Assembly: GCA_927911235.1 (NCBI GenBank)
Contig: CAKMOY010000170.1
Location: 1 to 13,188, forward strand
Reading direction: 5' to 3'
Source: an uncultured Moraxella sp.
GTDB taxonomy: Bacteria; Pseudomonadota; Gammaproteobacteria; Pseudomonadales; Moraxellaceae
Length of the DNA: 13,188 nucleotides
A program made the position numbers and the translations under genes. Under the pieces are notes generated by a model that was given only the letters and a program-made list of their open reading frames with translations, did no database searches and was not told where the DNA came from. How positions within the stretch are numbered: the first letter of the stretch is position 1; every line of letters starts with the position of its first letter. This document shows positions 1 to 8,340 of the stretch, in pieces.

Positions 1-14
1 TTTTAAAAAAATAA

Positions 15-831
15 TTAAAATAGCTGAATGCCCAATCCGCCCAATGCCATTTTTATACCAACTATCAACAACAATCCACCAAACATACGTTTAAGCGTGC
101 TTGCAGGCAGTTGATGAGCGAGTTTTGCCCCGACTTTGGCAAAAATATAACTCATCACAGAAATACAAACAAATGCCGATAAATGCACAAAACCAATCGC
201 ATCAGGTGGCAAGCCTTGTACATTTCGCCCAAAAAACATAAAACCAAAACGCCCCTGCCAACGCAATCGGCAGACCGCAGGCCGATGACGTGCCGACCGC
301 TTGTTGCATAGTCAAACCAAAACGGCTCAAAAACGGCACAGTAAAACTACCACCACCAATGCCAAATACAGCCGATGCCATACCAATCAAGCCTCCAACC
401 GCCGACTGTACAGGGGCAGATGGCAGATTGCCTGTGGCGACTGCGTCTGATTTTTTTGCCATGACCATTTTGAAACCCATAAACAACGCCATGCCAGCGA
501 TAAGCAAGGTCAAAATTTCGCCTTTTAATTTTTCGGCAACGAACGCTCCAAATACGCTACCGACCACCAAGCCGATAGACATATTTCGCCACACGTCCCA
601 CCGCACACCGCCACGCTTGTTGTGCGACTGCATGGAGCTGATGGACGTTACCACGATGGTCGCCAAAGACGTGCCGACCGCTAGATGGGTGATGACTTCT
701 GGCGAGTAGCCGTACGCCCCAAAAATCGCCATGAGTACAGGCACGATAATCAAGCCACCGCCCACGCCAAACAGCCCTGCACACACGCCTGCGAACGCCC
801 CTGCGAGCAAAAACCATAGATACATTAACAT
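15..831 (-). CDS. TauE/SafE (TSUP) family membrane permease, frame-disrupted
   Basis: Multi-helix inner-membrane permease of the sulfite exporter TauE/SafE (TSUP) family, which moves small organic or sulfur-containing anions; the substrate here cannot be told. The two halves carry the family's paired glycine motifs, GLFGVGGG near residue 19 and AVFGIGGG near residue 154, each followed by a P-containing helix (IIVPVL, FTVPFL). As written the frame runs from ATG at 831 to about residue 195 and then goes out of frame. The rest (GFMFFGRN to a C-terminal GLGIQLF) lies one frame away down to the TAA at 15-17. Removing one A from the A4 run at 246-249 joins them into about 271 residues, normal for the family. 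The start is supported by AAAGGA about 7 nt upstream; a second ATG six bases later is possible. It is transcribed divergently from birA. Confidence 0.85.
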
Positions 832-860
832 ATTATTTTCCTTTATTGCAAAATTGGGGT

Positions 861-888
861 ATGATAGCTATTTTTAAAATTGTAAAAA
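861..888 (-). promoter_or_regulatory. Possible sigma70 promoter for the TSUP permease
   Basis: Read on the minus strand, TTTTTA (883-888) and TATCAT (861-866) are 16 bp apart and lie 30 nt upstream of the permease start. The -35 match is poor, so this is tentative. Confidence 0.3.
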
Positions 889-1037
889 AGAGTATTCATC
901 ACGTTTTTGCAATATATGCGTGAAGTTAAAGCGTGAATTTTACCACAATCACGCTGATTTAAAAGCGAATTGTTTTTTAGGTTTGATGAATTTTTTTGAA
1001 TGATAATTTTTTAGCGATAACCCAAATCCATTAACTT

Positions 1038-1923
1038 ATGCAAATTCCCCACACCCATTTAACGACCACCCATTCCACCAACAGCGAGCTAATTGCGTGG
1101 GTTATTGACAGCTTTGACAAAAGTTTTGATAAAAATGCTCAAAACAACGATAACCATCAAATGCACTTTAGCCGTCCGCACCTACTCACCGCCGACCGCC
1201 AAACAAGCGGACGTGGACAACATGGCAGAACGTGGCAATCTCCCATTGGCAACGTCTATTTTTCTCTATACATTCCTACACAAAAGTTTAGTAAAAACCA
1301 ACACTTTTTTATCAAAACCCCAATAGACGGCAGACTGTCGCTCGCTATCGCTTTGGCATTGGTAAAAATGCCAATAATCCAACAAATCAATACAACCTTA
1401 AAAAGCCAAAATTTGCCGACCATTGGCGTAAAATGGGTGAATGACGTTGGCTTTTACCAAAACGCACAATTCCAAAAATTATCTGGGATTTTGATTGAAC
1501 CTGTCAATCATCAAGGCAAAATGCTCGGCATTGTCATCGGCATTGGCTTAAATGTGCATAAACCGCCTGTTTTAACCAAAATCACCCAAGAAACTCTCAA
1601 TTACCAAGCGATTAGCCTTGCCAATTTTTTAACACAACCCATTGAATTAAATGAAATTTATGAGATGATGATAACTGCTTGTTACAAGGCGATTTGTCAA
1701 TTTAACGAATTTTATAATAAAGTTTTTTTTTAACAATTTTTTAATAGAATTTAGCCAATTTGACGTATTAAAAGATAAAAATATTTTAATTGATTTACCA
1801 AACAGCCAAAAAACAGGGCAGGCGGTCGGCATTGATAACAACGGCTGTTTGTTAGTTTGTACAAAAAACCAACAGATTGAACCGATTTGGACAGGGACAA
1901 TTCATATTTTGTCAAATGATTGA
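1038..1923 (+). CDS. birA: Biotin--[acetyl-CoA-carboxylase] ligase, frame-disrupted
   Basis: Cytoplasmic biotin protein ligase: makes biotinyl-AMP and attaches biotin to the carrier protein of acetyl-CoA carboxylase. The catalytic domain starts at once (STN, residues 13-15), then GRGQHGRTW (58-66, biotinyl-AMP loop), KWVND (132-136; the usual motif is KWPND), SGILIE (149-154) and GIGLNV (168-173). There is no N-terminal helix-turn-helix, so it should be a ligase only, not a biotin repressor. The frame ends at TAA 1731-1733 inside a T9 run (1723-1731). With eight T it continues through FSQFDVLKD and the SH3-like C-terminal domain (GQAVGIDNNGCL, then IWTGTIHIL) to TGA 1921-1923, about 294 residues. 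No clear ribosome binding site precedes the ATG. The next gene, coaX, starts 44 nt downstream, suggesting co-transcription. Confidence 0.88.
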
Positions 1924-1967
1924 TTTTACAAAAGATAATTAGCTTAGATATTAAGAGAAACCACACA

Positions 1968-2753
1968 ATGACTTTACCTATTTTTAAACACGTTCATGAT
2001 GAACCGACCAAATTATGGCTAGATTTAGGCAATACTCGCCTAAAATATTGGCTCACCGATGATAAAGGCAATGTACTAGAACACGATGCCAAACAGCATT
2101 TGCAAGCCCCTGCGGAGATTTTGTGGGGATTGGCTGACCGTTTTTCGTGGTTTAACCCAACTTTTATCGGAATTTCTTCTGTTTTGGGTGAAAAAGTGAA
2201 TGAAAGAGTTGCTAAAAGTTTAGAAGTTCTGGAAAACCATTCGCTTTTGCTAAAGTAACTGATAATCATCACTTAATGAAAAGCGACTACAATCCCAATC
2301 AACTGGGCATGGACAGATGGTTACAAATGCTTGGTGTGGTAGAAAAAGATAAAAAATTGTGCGTGGTCGGTTGTGGTACGGCTTTGACGATTGATTTGAT
2401 TGACTGTGATAAAGACGATTTGAACAATCGGGGTCATCATTTGGGCGGTTATATTTTTCCGAGCATTTACCTTCAGCGTGAAGCCTTGTTCAAAGGCACT
2501 CGGCAGATTAGTATCAAGGACGGCTCGTTTGACAATATCAGTGTCGGCACAACCACCAAAAAATGCGGTACATCATGGCATTTTGCTGTCTATCGTGGGG
2601 GCGATTAACGAAGTGATTAAGCACCACGCCAATTTTGACGTGGTGCTAACAGGCGGTGATGCCAAAACCTTTGAGCCATATTTAAGCGTTAAACCTTTGA
2701 TAAAACAGGATTTATTGTTAATTGGTTTGCAACGGTTTTTTAATAAAACTTAA
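1968..2753 (+). CDS. coaX: Type III pantothenate kinase, frame-disrupted twice
   Basis: Cytoplasmic kinase of the ASKHA fold that phosphorylates pantothenate, the first step of coenzyme A synthesis. Visible motifs: DLGNTRLKYWL (phosphate-binding strand near the N terminus), NPNQLGMDRW (pantothenate-site region), VVGCGTALTIDLI (ATP-binding strand), GGYIFPS, and TGGDA near the end. The gene needs two corrections: one A added to the A4 run at 2233-2236 (restoring KPFAKVTDNHH) and one A removed from the A6 run at 2558-2563 (restoring TTKNAVHHGI). The shifts cancel, giving 261 residues, normal for CoaX. ATG at 1968 is preferred over an in-frame TTG at 1920, because AAGAGA lies 9 nt upstream and the protein then begins close to the DLGNT motif. 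It follows birA on the same strand and converges on serB with only 18 nt between stop codons. Confidence 0.87.
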
Positions 2754-2771
2754 TAAAAGTTTAACAAAAAA

Positions 2772-3764
2772 TTAATCTTCTGCAGTCAATCCCAACACTG
2801 CAAGCACTCCGTCCAACCCTGTCTGATTGATGGCATAATTGGCTTGTTCTTGCACCACAGGTTTGGCTCGGTATGCCACGCCAATATCCGCCAACGCCAG
2901 CATTGGCAAGTCATTCGCTCCATCACCCACCGCCACCGTATCTGCCACATCAATGTTTAAACGTTTGGCAACGGCTTGCAGAATCTCGGCTTTTTTTGCC
3001 CCATTGACAATCGGTGAAGTTACTTTGCCTGTCAATTCGCCATCAATAATATCCAATTCGTTGGCGTATATTTCATCAATGCCTAATTGTGTTTTTACAT
3101 ATTCTGCAAAATAACCAAACCCGCCTGACACCAATACCACATGATAGCCGTTGTTTTTTAGCGTGCTAATCAGACGTTTTGCCCCCAAGCTAAATGTGAT
3201 ATTTTGTTTGATGATTTCGTCCAAAAAGTCGGATTTTAAGCCTTTTAACAATGCTACTCGGCGAATAAAACTTTCGTCAAAATCAATCTCGCCACGCATG
3301 GAAGATTCGGTAATGATGTCCACTTGCTCGCCAATGCCTGCTTTTTTGGCAAGCTCTACAATGACTTCTTGCTCAATCAAAGTAGAATCCATGTCAAACA
3401 ATGCCAGTTTGTGCGGACGAGTAAGTTTGGCGATTGGCACGGCATTGATATCTATTTGCTCAAAATCTTTAAAAATTTGTTTAATATTTTTGCCAAAATC
3501 ATCATCAACACCTGTAACAATCCATTGAAAAATACTCACAGGACTGGTTTGTTCGGCTTGGGATTTGTCGGCATTATTTTGCCAATCACTTTCATCAACC
3601 AACGTGCTTTGGTGCAAATGCGTAAGGTTGGGTAGCTTTCGGCAAGTAATTGGTTGATATTGGCAAAGATACCCAGTTCAAATTTGGGTGAAAAAAAGGT
3701 CAAAACCCATGCGTTTGGGTCAATTTTTTACAATTTTTTGAAAAAAAGTTGCGTTCAATGTCAT
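2772..3764 (-). CDS. serB: Phosphoserine phosphatase, N-terminus frame-disrupted
   Basis: HAD-superfamily hydrolase catalysing the last step of serine synthesis (phosphoserine to serine) in the cytoplasm. The catalytic domain is intact: DMDST (nucleophile and acid/base aspartates, residues 124-128 of the repaired protein), VSGGFGYF (motif II, about 212-219), the KK of NGAKKAEI (motif III) and GDGANDLPML (motif IV, about 280). The uninterrupted frame begins only at a TTG at 3617, but coding sense continues upstream in other frames. ATG 3764 (next to AGAGGA) reads MTLNATFFQKIVK, then DPNAWVLTFFSPKFEL to AESYPTLRICTK. Joining needs one T removed from the T6 run at 3724-3729 and one base added near 3608-3610, giving about 330 residues with the usual N-terminal ACT-like region. 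The divergent neighbour is a YtjB-like gene, as beside serB in other gamma-proteobacteria. Confidence 0.85.
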
Positions 3765-3771
3765 TTTCCTC

Positions 3772-3800
3772 TTGTTTGCGATGGCAATTAGCATGATAAT
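3772..3800 (+). promoter_or_regulatory. Possible sigma70 promoter for the 470-residue membrane protein
   Basis: TTGTTT (3772-3777) and GATAAT (3795-3800) are separated by 17 bp and lie about 37 nt before the ATG at 3838. The match to consensus is moderate. The 73-bp gap to the divergent serB start leaves little room for a separate serB promoter. Confidence 0.4.
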
Positions 3801-3837
3801 GTAACATTTATTTTCCACGAAAGAAAGTTTTAAATTT

Positions 3838-5250
3838 ATGAATCATCTTGCACCCCGTCAGGGCTTATTTGCCGTTATTTTGCTAGCAAGTTTTTGCTTA
3901 CATTTATTGGTTCTTGCATTAAGTTCCGAAAAACAACAATATGACTATCGCACCAATAAAGGCGAAAAAATTGTTGAGCAATTGAGTAAAGAAGCTTTGG
4001 TTGCGGTGAGCAATCAAGACCGCATTAGTTTAAGCGTGTTGGCAAACCGTTATCAGCTAGATAGCGATGTGGCTCGTTTGACGATTAGCGGTGCGGACAA
4101 AACTGCCCTTGTGCAAACTGGCGTGGCTCAAAATGACATGGGGCAGGTGATTGAAAAACCGATTATCCAAAATAATCAACAAGTGGGACAAGTGGCTATC
4201 ACCATGAAAGCAGTGTCTAATGGCGAAGTGTTGGCATCGCAGTGGCTGTTTATTTTGGGTTCTGCTGTGTTGCACATTTTTTTGTGGTTTATTTATCGTT
4301 ACAATGCCAGACCGACCCAAGAACAGTTGTTACAAATTGGCGAAAAAGTGCAACAACGTGTTGCTTTGGCTCGTTTTGGCGTGCCGACTGCCAATGTGTC
4401 GCAAAATGTACCGCAAGATGACAAAGACAGCGAAAAACAAATACCACCATCAAATGAAAAACCCCAAGCGACAGACAATAAAACAGGCGAAAAAGCAGGG
4501 TTTAGCATTCAAAGTTATTTGCAACAACAGCAAGCCAAAAACCCATCTACTAGCCAAAATATCGCTACCACACCAACCGAAACAGCGGATAATTTGCCAA
4601 AAAATCTTCATCAACAAACCATGGCAACCGAATATGAATTGGCATTGCAAATCCGTTTTTATGATGAGTTTAAATTGTTGGAACGCCTAGCTCCCGAAGT
4701 GGCACAGCCGTATTTGCACCTTTGCGAACAGCTGTTAAAACGTGCGTGCGATAGCCTACTGGGTCAACGCCAATCCGTGTTAAACCAAGCTGTCAAAAGC
4801 GTAACCTTAAAGCAACTGCCTTACTTTGACAAACATGGTGCGGTGGTGCATTTGACTGGTAAAAGCGAAGAAGTGACTTTGGCTTCGGTATTGCTTGCCA
4901 AATTGATTTTGATTTTAAATCAAGTGGTTTATGAAAAGCATCGTGAACTGTCCCGTTTTGCTTTGCCGATGTCGGTGGGCGTGAGTACCACGCAACAATT
5001 TGCCGATGTACAGCACCTGATGCAGAGCCATGCCAAAGAAGATGGTTTATTGTTATTATTCCCAAAAAATCTGCTAACCTTGCTAAATAAAAGTGTGCAA
5101 GTCAAACACATTAACAATCCAATCAGCATTGCCGAGCGTGAAATGGTGCGGTATGAAGGCTTGTCGCAAGTGTTTATGAAAGAGTTGATTGGTAAACGTG
5201 ATGATATTTTAACCAGTACCGAACGTTACCAAATGTCGCAACCGATTTGA
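3838..5250 (+). CDS. Two-helix membrane protein, YtjB/AhpA-like N-terminus, uncharacterised cytoplasmic domain
   Basis: 470-residue inner-membrane protein of unknown function. A first membrane helix (residues 10-30) is followed by about 100 probably periplasmic residues (LSKEALVAVSNQDRISLSVL, then VARLTISGADKTALVQTG), a layout like the sensor-type region of YtjB/Smp (AhpA) proteins, which also neighbour serB. A second helix (135-153) leads to a Q/N/K/P/T-rich linker (160-262) and a folded C-terminal domain (265-450). That domain has the helix-strand pattern IRFYDEFKLLERLAPEVAQPYL, GAVVHLTGKSEE and LPMSVGVS, vaguely recalling a nucleotide-cyclase or GGDEF-type fold without catalytic residues; this is only an impression. 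The start has a weak GAAAGAAAG about 10 nt upstream. It is intact, single-gene, and ends at a strong bidirectional terminator facing ribA. Confidence 0.75.
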   Translation: MNHLAPRQGLFAVILLASFCLHLLVLALSSEKQQYDYRTNKGEKIVEQLSKEALVAVSNQDRISLSVLANRYQLDSDVARLTISGADKTALVQTGVAQNDMGQVIEKPIIQNNQQVGQVAITMKAVSNGEVLASQWLFILGSAVLHIFLWFIYRYNARPTQEQLLQIGEKVQQRVALARFGVPTANVSQNVPQDDKDSEKQIPPSNEKPQATDNKTGEKAGFSIQSYLQQQQAKNPSTSQNIATTPTETADNLPKNLHQQTMATEYELALQIRFYDEFKLLERLAPEVAQPYLHLCEQLLKRACDSLLGQRQSVLNQAVKSVTLKQLPYFDKHGAVVHLTGKSEEVTLASVLLAKLILILNQVVYEKHRELSRFALPMSVGVSTTQQFADVQHLMQSHAKEDGLLLLFPKNLLTLLNKSVQVKHINNPISIAEREMVRYEGLSQVFMKELIGKRDDILTSTERYQMSQPI

Positions 5251-5263
5251 TAATTAATTGAAT

Positions 5264-5295
5264 AAAAACCCAAACAATTGATGTTTGGGTTTTTT
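5264..5295. terminator. Bidirectional rho-independent terminator
   Basis: A perfect 12-bp inverted repeat, AAAAACCCAAAC (5264-5275) and GTTTGGGTTTTT (5283-5294), with a 7-nt loop and a T tract on either strand. It lies between the convergent membrane-protein gene (stop 14 nt upstream) and ribA (stop 28 nt away), so it can serve both. Confidence 0.88.
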
Positions 5296-5322
5296 GTTTT
5301 GTAAAACCGAGTAGAAATAAAA

Positions 5323-5925
5323 TTACTCAACACCAATCAAATGCCCCATTTTATCTTTTTTGGTTTGCAAATAATCTTTGTTAAACGCATTCACACCCAC
5401 CAACAACGGCACACGCTCCACAATCTCAAATCCCAAATCTTCTAAATAACTGACTTTATTCGGATTATTGGTCAAAATTTTCACCTTTGACACGCCCACA
5501 TGGTCAAGCATTGGCTTACACATTTCATAAGTGCGAGCATCGGCAGGCAAGCCAAGCAAAAGGTTCGCTTCTAACGTGTCATGCCCTTGGTCTTGTAAAG
5601 CATACGCACGGATTTTGTTTACCAAACCAATGCCACGCCCTTCTTGACGTAAATACAAAATCGCCCCACAGCCGTATTCTTGTATCATCTGCATGGTGGC
5701 GTTGAGTTGCGGGCCACAGTCGCATTTTAGCGAACTGAACGCATCACCTGTTAAACATTCGGAATGAATGCGAATTAGTGGAATTTTGTCCGTATTCTCT
5801 TGATTGATTGGTAAACCAACACTTAACAAAACGTGTTCTTGTTTTTCTGCATTTTCAAAGACATGAATGTCAAATAATCCGTGAGCGGTCGGTAATTTGG
5901 CTTGACTGATAAATTGATAAGACAC
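5323..5925 (-). CDS. ribA: GTP cyclohydrolase II
   Basis: Cytoplasmic zinc enzyme that opens the imidazole ring of GTP, releasing formate and pyrophosphate, the first committed step of riboflavin synthesis. 200 residues, the usual length of the stand-alone enzyme; there is no fused RibB domain. The zinc site is [17 protein letters not shown], with cysteines at 57, 68 and 70. It is followed by [21 protein letters not shown] with the catalytic arginine/tyrosine region, LTNNPNK, and a C-terminal MGHLIG. The frame is intact. The start is GTG at 5925, placed by the MSYQF alignment point and an AGG about 9 nt upstream; no ATG precedes it in frame. A good promoter 32 nt upstream of the start gives a leader too short for an FMN riboswitch. 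It converges on the membrane-protein gene and is divergent from dxs. Confidence 0.95.
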   Translation of the reverse strand: MSYQFISQAKLPTAHGLFDIHVFENAEKQEHVLLSVGLPINQENTDKIPLIRIHSECLTGDAFSSLKCDCGPQLNATMQMIQEYGCGAILYLRQEGRGIGLVNKIRAYALQDQGHDTLEANLLLGLPADARTYEMCKPMLDHVGVSKVKILTNNPNKVSYLEDLGFEIVERVPLLVGVNAFNKDYLQTKKDKMGHLIGVE

Positions 5926-5956
5926 TTAAGATACCTGTTTTTTTGTTATTTGGCTC

Positions 5957-5985
5957 TTTATAAGTCTTGTTTTTGCCAAAATCAA
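5957..5985 (-). promoter_or_regulatory. Sigma70 promoter for ribA
   Basis: On the minus strand TTGATT (5980-5985) and TATAAA (5957-5962) are exactly 17 bp apart, giving a transcript start near 5950 and a leader of about 25 nt. A short inverted repeat (AAGCC at 5984-5988, GGCTT at 5998-6002) overlaps the -35 and could be an operator, though its arms are only 5 bp. Confidence 0.55.
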
Positions 5986-6071
5986 GCCAAAAAACAAGGC
6001 TTTGCAAAATTTTTAGCAAAAAGACACATTTTTCACCATTTTTCCACAAACAAACAAGGGCTTTAGTCTGT

Positions 6072-6098
6072 TTGTCACCCCAAAAAAAATGTTATGAT
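6072..6098 (+). promoter_or_regulatory. Possible sigma70 promoter for dxs
   Basis: TTGTCA (6072-6077) and TATGAT (6093-6098), 15 bp apart across an A8 run, lie 47 nt upstream of the dxs ATG. The hexamers are good but the spacing is short. Confidence 0.45.
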
Positions 6099-6145
6099 GT
6101 GCAATCTTTTTGATTTTATATTTTGATGTGAAAAGTTAGCCAATT

Positions 6146-8261
6146 ATGTTAAAGCCAGCCAAAAAAGCCGTTACCCATTTGCAAAAAAATTTTGAACAAA
6201 TGCCTGTTCAACGCCCTGTTACACCGTTATTAGATGCGATTGATTGCCCAGATGATTTAAAAAAATTTAGCACCGAGCAACTTCGCACGCTTGCCGATGA
6301 ATTGCGTGAATTTTTGCTGTATTCGGTGGGCGTGAGTGGCGGTCATTTTGGCTCAAATTTGGGCGTGGTTGAGCTGACGATTGCGTTACATTATATTTTT
6401 AACACACCGCACGACCAGTTAGTGTGGGACGTGGGACATCAAGCCTATCCGCACAAGATTTTGACAGGCAGACGAGAGCGTTTGACGAGTATTCGCAGTC
6501 AAAACGGCTTGACCGCCTTTCCAGAGCGTGGCGAGAGCGAATTTGACACCTTTGGCGTGGGGCATTCGTCCACAGCGATTTCGGCAGGCGTGGGTATGTC
6601 GCTTGCCATGCGTCATTTGGGCAAAAAACATAAAGCCATTGCGGTGGTGGGCGATGGTGCGATGACAGGTGGTATGGCGTTTGAAGCGATGAATGATGCA
6701 GTGCAACAAAACGCTGATATTATCGTGGTGTTAAATGACAATGATATGTCCATTTCACAGGCGACAGGCGGTTTTTCCAAGCATTTGGCAACTCTTTGGC
6801 AACGTGGCTTGGCGGTGGATATTGACAAAGACGGCAAGCCGATTATCACCAAACGCACGATTGCTAGCGATGATAGACGTATCCGCCATTATCTACACAT
6901 GGCGAATGAAGTGTTTGATGATTTAAGCGTAAAAATTCCAAAAAAAATTAGCGAAAAAATTGCCGAACAAGGCTTGCCAACTCCTGCACAATTAGAGCGT
7001 TTGCCTGAAAAAATCGCCAACAAAATTGCTGATAATATGTTTCCAGAAAATTTATTTAAAGCGATTGGTTTTCAATATTTTGGGCCGTTTGATGGGCATG
7101 ACGTGGCAAAATTGGCACAAGTGTTTGAACGTGTTAAACAGCTTAACGGTGCGGTGTTGGTTCATGTGCATACGGTCAAAGGCAAAGGTTTTTTACCTGC
7201 AGAAAGCAACCCAATTACTTATCATGCGATTAGCAAATTACCCAAACAATCAACAAAAACTGATGAAAATAAACCAACAAAAGTTGCTAAAAAATATTCA
7301 CAGGTATTTGGCGAATTTATCTGCGATACCGCAAATTTTGACAAAAATTTAATGGCAATCACCCCTGCAATGGCAGAAGGCTCTGGTATGGTGGAATTTG
7401 CCAAACAATTTCCCAAACAATATTTTGATGTGGCGATTGCCGAACAGCACGCTGTAACGCTCGCTGGCGGTATGGCAACGCAAGGCGTAAAGCCGATTGT
7501 GGCGATTTATTCCACTTTTTTACAACGTGGCTACGACCAACTGATTCACGATGTCGCCTTGCAAAACCTTGATGTTACTTTTGCTATTGACCGTGCGGGC
7601 TTGGTCGGTGAAGATGGTGCGACCCATGCAGGCGTGTTTGACATTGCCTTTATGCGGACAGTGCCGAACATGGTGATTGCCTGTCCAAAAGACGAAAACG
7701 AATGCTATCATCTGCTAAAAACTTGCTACCAATATCAAGGCACAACAGCGGTGCGTTATCCTAGGGGCAATGGTTTGGGCGTGGCAATTGATAAAAATTT
7801 GACTGAAAATTATCCGATTGGTAAAGCAGTTTTAGAAAAAACCGTTAATAATCAAAATGTTAATAAAACCGATAAAAAAAGTGGCGTTATTGGCATTTGG
7901 CTCTATGGTAAAAACGTCTGTTGATGCGTGTGAAAATTTAGCAGAAAATTTCCCCAAAATCCAATTTTCAGTTTATAATATGCGGTTTGCTAAACCGATT
8001 GATAACGAACTGCTTGATGAATTACTTGAAAATAATTATCAAATCATCACCCTTGAAGAACATCAAATCATGGGCGGTGCAGGCAGTGCGGTCAATGAAT
8101 ACATTTTAGCAAAAACGGTAACAAACCGCCAAGCATTACCAAGTGTGCTGAACATTGGCATTGCAGACAGCTTTATTCCACACGCAAGTCATCAACAACA
8201 GTTGACTTATTGTGGGCTAGACGTGGCAGGCGTGGTGCAAAAAATTCAACAAATTTTGTGA
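6146..8261 (+). CDS. dxs: 1-deoxy-D-xylulose-5-phosphate synthase, frame-disrupted near C-terminus
   Basis: Thiamine-diphosphate enzyme joining pyruvate and glyceraldehyde-3-phosphate to make DXP, the entry to the MEP isoprenoid pathway and a precursor of thiamine and pyridoxal. Motifs: [10 protein letters not shown] (64-73, active-site His), [10 protein letters not shown] (95-104), GDGAMTGG with LNDND (169-200, the Mg/ThDP site), HTVKGKGF (342-349), AIAEQHAVT (430-438, catalytic Glu433) and [15 protein letters not shown] (482-496). The first frame stops at 7924 after an out-of-frame tail. Removing one A from the A7 run at 7874-7880 restores [11 protein letters not shown] and the transketolase C-terminal domain ([15 protein letters not shown]) to TGA 8261, about 704 residues. 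That is longer than the usual 620-640: a charged insertion around 255-300 (repeated KI and PEK) and a Lys/Thr-rich stretch at 365-382 account for it. No clear ribosome binding site is seen. suhB follows 79 nt downstream. Confidence 0.92.
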
Positions 8262-8262
8262 T

Positions 8263-8292
8263 TTGTTGGTAAAATATTTTTTGCCAAATAAT
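8263..8292 (+). promoter_or_regulatory. Weak possible promoter for suhB
   Basis: TTGTTG (8263-8268) and AATAAT (8287-8292) with an 18-bp spacer lie between dxs and suhB, 48 nt before the suhB start. The match is weak in an AT-rich gap; suhB may instead be read through from dxs, since no terminator hairpin is visible there. Confidence 0.25.
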
Positions 8293-8340
8293 TTTTTAAC
8301 ATTTTAACAACTTCTTTTTAACAATTCGCAAGGGTCAATT

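Noticed and set aside
290..709. 139-codon plus-strand frame inside the permease gene
   Set aside because: It is antisense to the permease, whose helices and glycine motifs are clear; the plus-strand translation has no family character.
2276..2608. Middle coaX frame and the 134-codon dxs tail as independent genes
   Set aside because: Both contain internal motifs of CoaX and Dxs that continue directly from the preceding frame, so they are parts of one broken gene.
2746..2762. AAACTT/AAGTTT inverted repeat between the coaX and serB stop codons as a terminator
   Set aside because: Only 6 bp, almost all A/T, and overlapping the coaX stop; too weak to call beside the other hairpins in the window.
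4220..4690. 156-codon frame within the 470-residue membrane protein gene
   Set aside because: Alternative frame of an intact gene; its translation is rich in Cys, Lys and Asn with no recognisable motif, and it has no ribosome binding site.
5926..6145. FMN riboswitch or small RNA between ribA and dxs
   Set aside because: I see no paired helices of the FMN element, and the likely ribA promoter sits too close to the gene.
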